Below, piece by piece: positions 37,001-49,717 of a stretch of 64,000 bases of DNA (position 1 is its first letter; every line of letters starts with the position of its first letter). The stretch is taken from positions 1,256,501 to 1,320,500 of the forward strand of contig NC_090114.1 of assembly GCF_023973825.1 (NCBI RefSeq). The letters are read 5' to 3'. The translations under genes were made by a program, and so were the position numbers. The stretch is from Plasmodium brasilianum. Its lineage: Eukaryota > Apicomplexa > Aconoidasida > Haemosporida > Plasmodiidae. The notes beneath the pieces are model-generated. The model had not been told where the DNA came from. It worked only from the letters and a program-made list of their open reading frames with translations, and made no database searches.

Positions 37001-40000
37001 TACATATTTATGTATACAGTAATGTTATTAAATATTACTATAATTTTCAATATTTTGTGCAATCTCATTACTTAGTTATGTTTTCATATATATACCTGTT
37101 ATTAAATAAAATAATATGTGTATATTTTTTTTATTTCGCTGAAATATTGTCTAGATACACTAATTAATAATTTGAATTAACGTACTGCTTATAATTCTTA
37201 TATATTTTTCGGTAGGCTATTATTTAACTATACATTTCTATAATGTAATATTAATATCTCTAAAGAATATTTTTAATTTTTATACTATTTTTTTAAAAAA
37301 TAATTTATTGTTATTGTTCATAGTATTAAGTTATTTACTTCATGCTAAAAAAATAAAAAATAAGGGTATTTATAAAATCATGAAAATATAATAAAATTAT
37401 AGTTAATTTAGTCGGTTCCTTATATTTAGAATAACGATGTGAATTTTTTTGATGGTTATTCAATATATATCTATCTATATAAATATATATATATAGATGT
37501 TTATATTTTTTAACGTGAAGGACCTTTTTTTTCTTTCCAATTAAATATATTTTAAATATATATATATTAATTTTAAAAAATTGCTAAATTACAAATATTT
37601 GTCGTTGTACATGCAGAATTTTAGTTATTAAAGGGTTTTAAATATAAATAGAGCAAGAAATATACAATGACTAAATCTAATGTTGTACATATTTCTTACA
37701 TTACATTGGCGAAAAACCTTGCGCAAACATTTTCTTATTCATAGTAGGATAATATTTTTAATTCATCCACATTATTAGTACTATTTTTAATATAAAATAA
37801 GTTTATATAAAATTTAATGGATTTCTTATATATAATTTAACTTTGGGTAGTATAAATTTTAATATTAATTTAAAATGTTTACTTTTTTTATTTATTTATT
37901 TCTTTTTTTGTGTTATAACAGCATTACATTTTTTAGAGCAATAGGTAGTTGTAATTATTTATTTTTATTTTATATAATCATAATAATTGTAGTTCACTGG
38001 AAATTTCGTACTTTTGTTAAACTTAACATGAAAAGTGAGCATGTTGAGATGAAGATACCCAAAAGATAATTAAATAAACATCATACTAGATGTATATTAC
38101 ATAATGAATTAAAATGTTTTTAGCTTAAAAGCTTTTATGTTTTAAGGTACATTAAAATAATAAAAAATTATTAAATATCAATATGAAGCTTATCATTGTG
38201 CTAACAAATTACAACAGTGCTTTCAAAATACTACTAATCACCTAAAATAATAAAATCAAACAAAACAAAAGGAGGAAAAATAACTCAGAAAAAAATAAAA
38301 AATAAATAAACAGGCATACACAAAAAAAATTATATAAATAATGAAATATATAATATTCTATGAATATTTATTTATATATAGTCAATCATATATAGGCTAT
38401 GTTATTACATGAAAAATGCATAAATTAATATATAAATCCTACTATTTGTCTCATATAATAAGGCTTCAAAATTGGAGTCTTTAATAATACATTTCTGGAA
38501 AAATAAATTTTCAATATTTTAATTTATTTACAATTCCTGAACAACTTACATCAACATTTTACCTACCATTTCTATGAGATTGATCGAATTAATGAAATTA
38601 TTATATTATGTCTCAGTCTTCGTATGTTTTATATAAAATTTATCTCTTTAATATGTAATGTGTTTTGTAGATAAAAAGATGAGTATCATGTAAACATTTT
38701 GTGATAAATTGTTTTCATTTTTATCAAATTTTTTCCATTTTTTATACGATTTTATTTTTTTATAATCTAAACAAAATAAAAATGACACAAAATATTATAT
38801 ATAGAAAAAAAAATTATAAACCTTTTAAAAACATATTTAATTTAAAATTGTGTAATTTTAATAAGATTCTCAATAAATATTATCAAAAAAATTTTAATTC
38901 TGCATATTGTGAGCAGCAGTTAATTTTTGAAAAGACACCGAATTGTTCACGCAGCACTATCATAAATATTTATGGTATAGTTTTCATTTCTATTTTTTAT
39001 ATTAATATGTTTTTAAATAGTAAATATATAATGGTATAAAATGTTACATAATTTAAATTTTTTGAACTAATATATATTAAATGAAGTTTGCACAATACAT
39101 TTAATGTTTAATATAATAAAAATTTTTTGTATATTTTCAGAATGTATTCATACAATTTGTTTGTAATCGTATTAAGCATAGTATACATTCCTTGGATATA
39201 CCTAGTAACATAATATTATAGCATTAAACTTTTATATTTAATTCATTAATAAGATTATATTTCACTACTTTTGATAAATAAATGATCTCTTGTTTGTATA
39301 AAAGTAGAAAATTATAAAGTATAATAGAAGTATTATTTTTCGTAGTTGTTGAAAGTTTTAATTATGAGATTTTTATAACGATACTCACCGATACACATAT
39401 GATAATATATCTATGATTGGGAATATTTTATTATTTTTAATTATAACTAAAATGATATGGAACATGGTTCATCTAACATAGGTAGTTATATATAATTCAC
39501 TATATAAATTAGTATATTTAGCTCATGTGTCATAAACTATTTATCAAAATATATATATTACAACATGATATGAAGCAATGGAATTATATTTTTTTTTTTT
39601 ATATATTGTTATAATTAATATATTTTGTTTAGTCTAAATTTACTGCTAATATTTATATTTTTAATTTAATGGAATTTTATTTATAAAATGTAACACTACA
39701 TTATATGTTTAATTAAATTTGGTAAACTACGCAAATATGTATCTTAATTTTTCTAATTACATTTTGTACAGATATCTAGGCTATTTTAGTTATAAAATGG
39801 TTTACGATTATTATTTCCTATAAATGTATCTTTTGATAAGTTCAAATTTTCTGTATATTTTGGATTTTACAAATTATAACATACATCACATTTTTTGCAT
39901 TAGTTTAAATTATTCATAACTATGTTAATGTGCAAATGTTGAGAAATTTTTGTTTATTATTACAATTTTATTTTTAAACTTATAAAATTTATAGGAATCC

Positions 40001-40399
40001 TGCGCTATTTCAATACATAACGTTTTCTTCATATCTTTTCAGTATATTTATTGTTGCTATATTTTTGTTAATCAAAATTTTCTAATATTTTCATATATTC
40101 TCATACAAATTATACTATTTCCCCGTTCATATAATTTCATGATTTTTTGTTTCTCTCTTTGTATATATAACATTTATTAATTATTCAATTTTACAACTTA
40201 AATCCTTTTAGGATTTATATGGCAATTATGCAGCGTATTTTTTGATAATTAATTCCTATTTATGTTATGATTCTTTCACTTAGATTTCTTATTCCTTAAT
40301 AATACCATTCTTTATCAAAATTCCATTGTAGTAATCTAATATGAATAAGGAAAATAAAAGTGCATAATATATTTATTTTGTATTTATTATTTATTCAAA
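34099..40399. other. AT-rich spacer with doubtful small frames
   Basis: No supported gene. A short plus-strand patch at about 35198-35275 reads LEENACNIIDKQLHSDEYRQ before TAA; its composition is coding-like, and it may be a gene scrap. A 112-codon open frame lies at 38701-39039 (listed separately). The 64-codon frame at 37875-38069 is mostly hydrophobic Phe/Leu/Ile and not accepted. Confidence 0.55.
38701..39039 (+). other. 112-codon open frame, doubtful gene
   Basis: The longest open frame in a 7-kb gene-free stretch. Without an ATG at its left end (GTG) it would start at an internal Met. It has a hydrophobic Phe/Tyr N-terminal part, a basic Asn/Lys middle with an AYCEQQL segment, and a hydrophobic C-terminal segment (GIVFISIFYINMFL). 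There is no PEXEL motif and no recognised family. Codon use is as AT-rich as the spacer around it, which argues for chance, but the length and the Cys/Gln/Ser stretch leave a relic possible. Confidence 0.2.
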
Positions 40400-40439
40400 A
40401 GAATAAATTATGGATAATAACACTAAGAATTTACGTATT

Positions 40440-41720
40440 AATATGAATTTTGCATCCACTTTATTAAAAAGGAAAAACACTAAATACATATCAAAGGATA
40501 AAGAAACTATCATGTGAATTTTTAACGGAAAGGTTTTTCTTATAACGTCTGGGTTTATTTATTAACTTGAAGAATTGTATTTAATAAGATAAAATATGTA
40601 ATCAGTGGTTATTAAACTTCTAGAATTTTTGGTTACATGATTGTTTCTACTTCCATTTGTTGATACTCAAAAGTGATATAATAGCTTTTTTCTTATTGTT
40701 CCATAGCATATATCTTCTATGTTGTAGTGACTAGGATTCTGAGTTGATTTACCTTTTTAAAAGGATTATTAGTAGAAAGTTTGACTAGGATATACAATCC
40801 TGATATATTAAGAGTTTTCTACATTGATATAACAGATTATTTATAACATACTTGAAGTTTTATATGTATGTTTTTTACTTTTCCTAAAATTCCAAATGCC
40901 AATTCATATGTTTAATTATTCTCCATTTTTTACTTGCTAGCTCTTATATTTAATTTGTTAGAAGCTTCCTTAAATATTGGAGATAAATGACATAATTCGT
41001 ATTGCTCGTGAGATACATAATTAAACATAAAAAGCTTAAGTGTCCTCATACGTTTTCGAATAGTTAGAAATCGCTCAATTTTCAGAGGATCTTATATTAG
41101 ATTGATTTTCTATGCTACTACAGAATTCGTTCTTTTAATTTAATACGCTGATAATTATAAAAGTTTATTTAGATTTTACATTTCTCCACATTACAAAAAA
41201 CTTATTTGATAGGTAGAAGCGTCTAAAAGGCAATATTTCTTATAGTATTTATACGTTTTCTATACTATTCTAATTTTGTTTTTGATATTCTTTATACCTA
41301 TTCTGTAAGATTGGTGCAAAAAAGTGAAAAAATTTTATATTTACATGTATAACTTTCATAATAATCATACAAATGTTTTACATTCAATCAGAAACTCATA
41401 TAGTTATTTTTGATATTGTGGGAACGAGTGTAGTGACATGATAAAATACAAATAGTTTTTGTTCCTATTTTAAATTTACTATCAATTCCTGATATAAATT
41501 TTTTGTGATTTGTATTTTTAGCAAGTTTCGATATTTCATAATATAAACAGTATTTGGAGGGGAAACAAGTATTTTTACCTTTTTTATTCTTCATATCAAA
41601 TATACTTTTAATATTTCTTCAAATTTTTTTACGGATATTATTTAAGTGGCTATCTATTGCGAATACAGCATATTCGCGACATTATTAACCAAACTCATTT
41701 ACATTGATCACTTTATATTA
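40440..41720 (-). pseudogene. Degraded large gene, unidentified
   Basis: Several minus-strand blocks read like real protein in shifting frames. At 41594-41388 a 68-codon open block includes CLYYEISKLAKNTNHKKF and ends at TGA. The same frame then gives LNVKHLYDYYESYTCKYKIF and YRKRINTIRNIAF between stops. In another frame, about 41090-40920, it reads NYVSHEQYELCHLSPIFKEA. A hydrophobic block near 40520-40440 follows. G+C is above the flanks, and Cys, His and Trp occur at protein-like rates. These suggest one long gene decayed by frameshifts and nonsense. I cannot name it with confidence; the style reminded me of the rhoptry RhopH1/CLAG family, but that is unverified. Stop density in parts is near that of random AT-rich DNA, so the limits are approximate. 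Confidence 0.4.
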
Positions 41721-44700
41721 TTATGTATATTTTTTATATAAATTTAAATCCTTTAAAGCATTTTCCTAAATATATGGAAAATACAAATAAATAACCATAT
41801 TTTTGTGTTATATGACAGTAATCGTATTTCACTGAAGATAGAATATATATAAGGAGCTATAAATTATAATTTCAATAATAAAATGAAATATATACATTCA
41901 TAATTTAATTTATGTACCATTAATCTTTAATGCATATTTGTTAAATAAAGTAAAAGATAAATAAAAGCATAATTAATAGCTATACATATGTCCTTACGTC
42001 AATTTTTGAATTAATAAGAATTACGACCAGTAATTTTTCAATTACGTGTTAAGCGTACAAATAAAATAATACCAGTAAATGATAATAAAATAAACATTCA
42101 TAATTATAAAAAAATGAAATAATATTTTTGATTGTATAATTAAATAAAATTATAAAATTATATAATACAATGTTAATTAAAACAATATTTATCTTTTTAT
42201 GAGCTATATGATTATAATAAATTATTATTTCATTTTATTTACTTATGTGAATTATATTTTTCTTCACTTTAAAAAGAAAACCTTTTAATTTATATGTTTC
42301 CCTATGTTTTGTTTATTTATTTATTTATTAAATTTTTAATGAATATCATAAATCAAATTTTTTTGTTTTTTAGTTTATCTATCACCATATATTTATAAAA
42401 ATATAAAATGCAACATTATCTTAAATAGGAGAAGGCTTTAAATTATTATATATTGTTTTTGATTATTTTATTAAACCAAAGCTAATAAATATTAATTGCA
42501 CTATGTATGTTAATTATTTTCCATGTTTCCTCATATAATAAAAAAAAATGTATTTTTTTAGCATATGAGATCATAGATGCCATTATATTGCATACTTATA
42601 ATAATATATAATATCATTTTAATTATTTTATTATGATTATAAATAAAAATATTTGAATATGACCAGTATATTGTATGCATACTAATTCCATCTGTTATTC
42701 TTGAAGTATACTAAAAGAAAAAAAAAATTACTTTATTTAAGGAGTTTTAGTTTTGAAATTTTTATCTAAGTTGAAATAAATATTATTACTTAATGATGCT
42801 ACAAATTAATTTAAAATTAACTTTAAATTTCCATTTTTTTAGTACACTTGTTTATTTAAGCATAGATTTATTACAAAAATATACAATGCCCAATTGAATA
42901 TGTGATACCACCTTGTTACCAGATATAAATATGCTACATACTTAATTTTTAAAATTGTTCTAAATATATTTAAAGTATTTTTATAAATATAGATAGTTCA
43001 AATTAAATTAAAAAAAATATATATTTGTATATAAGTATTTAACTTTATAATTTCAACTATATCAATAAATGAAAGATAAGAGGTAAAACTTACAGATAGT
43101 AAAAGGTTACATTATATTTTCAACTATAATATTAATTTTGTCTTATTTATAATGAATACATACAGGAAACTTATATATCCATATTATTCCTGGATAAAAA
43201 TATGTTATGAAAATTTTAATTTGTTCTTGTGCATAAAGTATTTTTTATTTATTATATTTTGCAATATAATATATATATATATATTATGTAAATAACATTA
43301 TTTTAACAAAATTTTGTAATGTTTATTATTAAATAAAAAATAAAAAAGATAACCTTATTTAGTTTAAATTTGTATCCTTTTTATTATATATTTTTCAACT
43401 TATAATGTTCCATTTGACAGTTTCACTTTTTGTAGCCCATGAATCTTTATATGAATGTTTATAAAAAAAGTATGCAGTTAAATTAACAAAAAAAAATTGA
43501 ATTACTAGTTTAATTAACTCTAATTATAAAAAATCAAATTAATAAAGAGTAAATTATACATTTTTGAATAAAGCAAAATTAATATTGATTTATATTTATT
43601 ACTTTTGTATATGTTTAAAGGAGCACAATTAGTGTAAAAATATTGGTAGTTCCTAATATTAATTTTGCTTAATTTTGAACAACTTTAATACATTATTCAT
43701 CATACTTTTAGAACATATAGAGAGAAATATACATTATCGGATAATCATGAAAATAATTATAAGATTATCAAAAAAAAAAATATATCTATTTTTGTTCAAT
43801 TTATTCGTAATTAAACCTTTGGATATATATAATTCATTCTGGGAGAATAAAAATGAGTATATGTATATACTGACATTTAAAAACCTACTAACCGTAGTTC
43901 ATTAGTATAATAAATAGTTGAAATTAATAAAAGGTAAAAAGAAAAGTAGAATATATGTTCGAAGCATATTTTTATAATAATTATTTAGTTAATTCATATA
44001 AATTAAATTAAAAACATTTGTAAAACATTATAAGTTCTTATAATATGTTTACCTACAAAAATTTATAAAACTCAAAATTAATAAGGAACTATATAAAATT
44101 CACTCTTAAAAATAGTGCTATTTTATTACATATTTATATTTTTATTTATAAAACGTGTAAAAATTTAATCATATATTAAATAGGAGGTTGTAATAAATAT
44201 GCATTGTAATACGCTTACTATAATAAAATATGTTATAAATATTAATTATATTTACTTTTTACTATAGAAAATAAAAATGCATATTCAATAAATTTATATA
44301 CAGAAAAAGACATTCAGTATTAATTTAAAACACAAAACATATTTTATTTTAATTATGTCGCGAAATAGTCATTTTGGTCTAAAAAGTCATTAAGAAATTA
44401 AAACAGAATAATTTAAACTTTTAAACATAATAAGAAGAAAATTCTTACTAATTTAACAAACCATACCTATCTGAACTTTCTTATGTGCATTTTATAGAAA
44501 ATAAATATATTTTAAATGCATATTATACTTAAATAAACATACGTAAATTATTCTAAATTGTCAAATTACATTCAAACAATTTTTTAAAATAGAATTTTAA
44601 AAAGTAAAAGAATCAAATTTACCAAGTGTTAAGATTAAAATATTTTATTTTTTATATTTTATATGAAAATAGTTATGAATATATAGTACTACAAAAATTA

Positions 44701-44746
44701 AATAATGCATTGATCAAATCTTATATATATAATATTCTTAATTGAA
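41721..44746. other. AT-rich spacer, no gene seen
   Basis: Gene-free AT-rich DNA. A frame at 43675-43905 (76 codons) is Ile/Leu/Asn-rich without a family match and is not accepted. A short (AT)n run lies near 43269-43285. Confidence 0.6.
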
Positions 44747-45633
44747 CTAAATAAGTGACATATGGCCATAAAAAGTTTTTTTTATGAAAGAACTTAAATC
44801 ATTATTAGAATTTTTAAGATTAATTTCCTTCATTTTTTTATGTTTTCCAATTTTCACTGAAATATAAAGAATACTTGTTATAACGAATCCAGTCAAAATT
44901 GATAAAACTAATAATAATGCAACTGAAAGTTGAAATAATATATAATTTCCCGAAGTTATAAAATATATAATTGTTATAAAAGCTGTTATTATTATCAAAG
45001 AAACTAAAATGGAGAACGTAAAAACTAAAGATAACTTCCCATTTTTCATTCCATTAGTAGTTCTTTTATTAATTTTCGTGTTATTCTTAATTTTATATAA
45101 GGAATTTAACAGGTTGAATATTCTCTGTCCTAAATATATACCTATTTTATTAACTATAGAAGACTTTTTTTTCTTATCTATGTTATCCCATTTTTCCGTG
45201 TTTAATATACTTTCTTTTAATTCTTCTCTTTCTGCTACAGAGTCTTTTTTATTTATAAATATATCTTTTTCCTAATGTAGTAATTCATTATTTAATTTGT
45301 TCCCTGATATATTATCCGTTGAATTTACATCCACTGAATCTTCTTCTAGTACTATATTAGATTTTAATTCTAAATGATCATCTATATTATAATTATTATC
45401 TAACGATCTATAACAGTTATTCTATAAACAGTAAAAAAAGTAAATATTTATTATTTTTAAGGATGTACATTTCTACAGTAAGAAATTATTACATTTATAA
45501 ATAAAAAATAATAGATAAATAAAGAAAAGATATATTATTATAATTCCAAATTATTGTTATAATGGCTTATTAAAATTAAAAAGATAAATGCAAGTATTTT
45601 AATAAAAATGTGATACTTAAATTTTCCTTCCAT
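44747..45633 (-). pseudogene. Two-TM exported-protein gene with one TAG and a lost splice donor
   Basis: Exon 1 (45633-45547, 29 codons) begins MEGKFKYHIF and carries a hydrophobic signal stretch (IKILAFIFLILI). At the expected donor the sequence is GAATTATAAT rather than GT, in the same place where the fam-l gene at 49.7 kb has GTATGATAAT. Exon 2 (45421-44747, 225 codons with stop) follows a TATAG acceptor in phase 0. It opens with CYRSLDN, a degenerate PEXEL-like site, runs through an acidic domain (TAG at 45274-45272 after NNELLH), a basic linker, and two C-terminal membrane helices separated by a short loop (contains LVFTFSILVSLIIITAF and LLLVLSILTGFVITSIL). The architecture equals that of fam-l/fam-m proteins, but the sequence is different, and I cannot name the family. 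Two independent lesions suggest a recent pseudogene. Confidence 0.65.
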
Positions 45634-48600
45634 TATTGTGCTTTAATACTATTAAATGTTAGATTTATGAGGTTGTTAACTATCTTTTAAATCTTGCAAA
45701 TTACAGAAGAATCTTTTTATATTTTTATTATTGATATATCTATTCTATTTAAGTTTAATAAATTGAATTTATGTAAATATGAATCATACTAATTTTTACA
45801 AATTCATAATAACATTAAAATTGGTTTATTTAATTTTTATATTAGAATGTTATAAAATTGAATACTTAATGACAATATTTTAAATAAAAATAAATAATAA
45901 ATATTAAATGCATTAAATCTTATTTTTTAATAGTAAAATTATGAATTTTTTTGTTTGATAATCTTTTTAAAAAAGAAAAAAAAATAATATAATGTACATA
46001 ATTAAAAATAAAATTAAAAATTATATAATCATCAATGAAAATTTTTTGTATATTTAAAAGAATGTACTACATGTTAAAAATGTATATTAATATTTATATT
46101 CAAAAGTTACAAACGTTTATGTTGTTTTGTTATCATAAAATAACTCTAATGTTTTATATATATTTTTTTTATATACTTGTATTATAGCTAAACAATATTA
46201 GTTATAAAAATAAGTAAAATAACAAAATAAATATCACAATGTGATACACTTTTTATTATATGAAATATACACTAGTACTATATATCTAAATAAAAAAAGA
46301 TACGAGTTACTTTATAAAATTTTATGTATTAATATGATAAAGTTTAAGGTAATTAAGAAATCTATGAATTTACATATATATTTTTAGAAGTACTATAATA
46401 ATGAGCAGTATATGTGTGATTATTTTGCAGTATTATAATTTGTATATAAATCCAAATATAATTTTTTTTTTTAATTTTTTAATGAATAGTTTAAAAATTC
46501 ATAAATTCAATTTATTTTTTTACTTTTATAAATATAAATAAATATTTATTTAGAGAAATATTAATATATCTAAAAAGAAAAAAAAAAAAGAGAAAGTAAA
46601 AATAAGTTTGAAATAAGATATTAGTGTGCAATTAAATAATTTCAAAAATAATTACGTCCTTATAACATTATGAACAAAAATAACATGGATTAAACAAACA
46701 TAATTTATATAAAAGGACGATAACAAAAAATTATGAAAACGGAAGATTTAATAATTATTCTGTTGGAAACATTTATAAGGAATTCATATTGTACTATTTT
46801 ATATAATTTTATATTTTTAAAAACATATTTTTAGGAAAAATCATAAAAAGTTAATGTTTTTATATAATGTAAAAATTTTTTATAATAATGAAATTATGAC
46901 TTATTTTTTTCTATGTGGATTATAATATTTAGGTTAATTATTAAGAATTTATCATGTGATAAAAATTATTATTTGTGATCGAAAAAAATAGAAAATCATT
47001 AATATTTTTTCATATAAATATCTATTATTAATAAAGAAAAATTAATAAACTAGAAAAATAAAATAAACATATTATCTTAAAGTATTTCCGCATATGTATT
47101 TTATTCATAGAAAAAAATATTTAAAAAAATGTATAATTCTTAATATTAATATATATATAATTTTTATTAATTTTTTAATATTAGTGTTATGACCATACCA
47201 AGGAAGCATTTTCCATGTAAGCTAGTCTCATTTTTTCTGAGGACTATATATTTTTGTGCAAAAAATATATGCATGTGTCATTTAATTGATTAAACAGTGC
47301 ATTTTAAAGTGTATGAAATTATAAAAACTAAAAAATACATTAACATTATATTATTATTTTTATTAATACCTATAAAAAATATAATTTTAATAAAAAGATA
47401 TTACGCTAAAAAAGGTTGAAAGGGGAAACTTATTTTTAATACATATTTAATTAAACATTGTATGAAATGAAATAACTGATTTTTAAGTATACCTCATTAA
47501 AACATATATAACTAATAAAATCAATGTTATGAATTTAAAAAATATCTATAAAAAAATAAATACTTATTATATTTATATATATTTAAAATAATATTAACAC
47601 TTTATATAATATATTTATAGTTAAGAGTAAAAAATTGTTCATATATATAAATTTTTTACCAACGTATGTTTATATTATTTCAGAAAAAAGTGTATTGACA
47701 TTTATGACTCCTAATAAAAATTTTAAAATATATATAAAGTATTTTTTTGTTATCTATCATTATGAAAAAATAAAGAAAATAAAAGAAAAAAAAATTCAAA
47801 AAATTGCCTATTAATATATGAATATATTTAAATCATTTAATTAATACACTAATAATTAAAAATAATAATTTAATAGAATATTTATTTATAAATTTTCTAT
47901 ATAATATATATCTTAATAATTCTATAAAATTTAATTAACTTCATAATTAAACAAAATAATGAAAAATTAAACTTTATTTCTTTTCATATATTTGTGACGT
48001 TTTAAAAATAAGAAATCAATAAACAAAAAAAAAATAGTATTTATTTGATAGGAATATTTTGTATAATATATTTATAACTTTATATTTATGATTTGCAAAA
48101 TAAAAAAAGCAAACATATAAGGTTTTTTACGATAAATATATATTTTAACATATTTCTTATAAAACTTATTTATAGAAAAAATATAAAACTTTTTTAAAAG
48201 AAAAAAAAATATATATAAGGAACCAAATACATTCACTTTATTTTATTTTATTCAAAAAAGACATATATTTTTACTGTAAAAATAATAACAAATTTATTTA
48301 GTAAACTGAACAAATAATAGTTTTGAACAGAAGCTATAGTAAAAAATAGGGAGAAGCATATCGTACATATCAAAAATAAATTAACACAAGACTTGAATAA
48401 AATTATATGTATTTTACTATTATACATTAATATTAACATACACAAATATATTTTTCATATAAATATATTTATATACACCAATATAAACATTAAAACTAAA
48501 TAACTAATTATGTTGAAACATCAGATTAAAATACAAGGTGAAAAACACTAAAAAATTTAAATTCACAAAAAAACTAGTATCATTTTTTTTAGAGTTATAT

Positions 48601-48745
48601 TTTAGAAATTCCAAGTGTATGTATATATACTTTAAAATTCACGCAATTATGAATCTGTTTTTTAAGTATATTGCTAAAGATATTATAGATAATATGTTAT
48701 AAAGCATATTTCATCATAAAAGAAACATATTCTTTATTATTCATA
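45634..48745. other. AT-rich spacer, no gene seen
   Basis: Spacer between two minus-strand exported-protein loci, so it holds the 3' flank of fam-l and the 5' flank of the two-TM pseudogene. The 65-codon minus frame at 48248-48445 is low-complexity and not accepted. Confidence 0.6.
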
Positions 48746-49717
48746 TTACCCTTTTCTGAACTTAATTTTATCATATTTTTTAACCTTCTTATGATAATAA
48801 ATAAGCCTTAATACAGTTAAGGCACCTAATATAAGGAAAGGTAAAATATATATTAGAAAAACAAAAAAGACATCTAAAACGGGAAAATATTTTTTACCTG
48901 CGTTTGTACCCTTTGTTATATTCACGGGTAAACACAGCGATTTAAAAGGGGATTTCATTAAAAATGAATAAAAGGGTTTTAGTCCATCCCATAATTTCAA
49001 AGCGGTAAATACTTTGAACAATCCTTTTATAAAGCCATAACCAACAAATAAATCTAATATGAATACTACTAAGAACAACAATAAAAATATTAAAGGTGAA
49101 GTAATTTTTAGTCCGTATTTTTTACGTATTATTTTGTTGTAAAGCTTATTACTAATAGTTTTGTTGTTTTTAAGAAAGTTTATATAATCAAGTTCTTTAA
49201 ATATTTTTTTTTCTGAACGAGAACATTTTTTTGTTTCAAATATATAAGATTTGTTTTTCTTAGTTTGTTTATGGCATTCCATTTCGTTTAAGGAACTTCC
49301 AGTTAATTGTATATATTTTACATTATCTCTTTTTTCATTATTATATATATCATTTTTTTGGTTTACTCCATTGCAATGTATCTCTTTTAATGCTAAAATA
49401 TTTGTATGCTTGTCCTGCTTATATTTTGTTAATGATCTATAAGTTCTTGTACTTAAATTTATATTGATGTTGTACTTTACTTTCAATAATTTGCTGTGTG
49501 TACTCTAAAAAAACCAAGTAAATAATTTTTATTTAAAAAATAAATAATTTAACGTTATAAAAATGTATTATTAAAAATGAAACGCAAAAAATATGGATAA
49601 CGAAAATATGCTTAAATTATATTATCATACAATATTATTGTTAAAGTAGAGTCTCCAAATTAAAAGGAAAAATGAAAAAAATTTGAAAAAAAAAATTGAA
49701 TTAATTTTTTGTTCCAT
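48746..49717 (-). CDS. fam-l: fam-l exported membrane protein, two exons
   Basis: fam-l is a large P. malariae subtelomeric family of unknown function, predicted to be exported to the infected red cell as a two-pass membrane protein. Exon 1 (49717-49631, 29 codons) starts MEQKINSIFFF, the usual fam-l opening, with a signal helix. The donor is GTATGATAAT and the acceptor TTTTTTTAG. Exon 2 (49504-48746) joins in phase 0, giving 281 residues. The family block RTYRSLTKYKQDK is at 49-61; the PEXEL-like RSLTK (52-56) has Lys where Glu/Asp/Gln is typical. Further fam-l landmarks are EKKIFKELDYINFLKNN, RKKYGLKITSPL, membrane helices at ~165-187 and ~238-265, and a basic tail YYHKKVKKYDKIKFRKG. No stop or frameshift is present. 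The neighbouring fam-m family has a similar layout, but the body sequence here fits fam-l. Confidence 0.9.

Noticed and set aside
45009..45275. 88-codon plus-strand frame
   Set aside because: It is the antisense of exon 2 of the two-TM exported-protein pseudogene; it ends where that gene's in-frame TAG lies.
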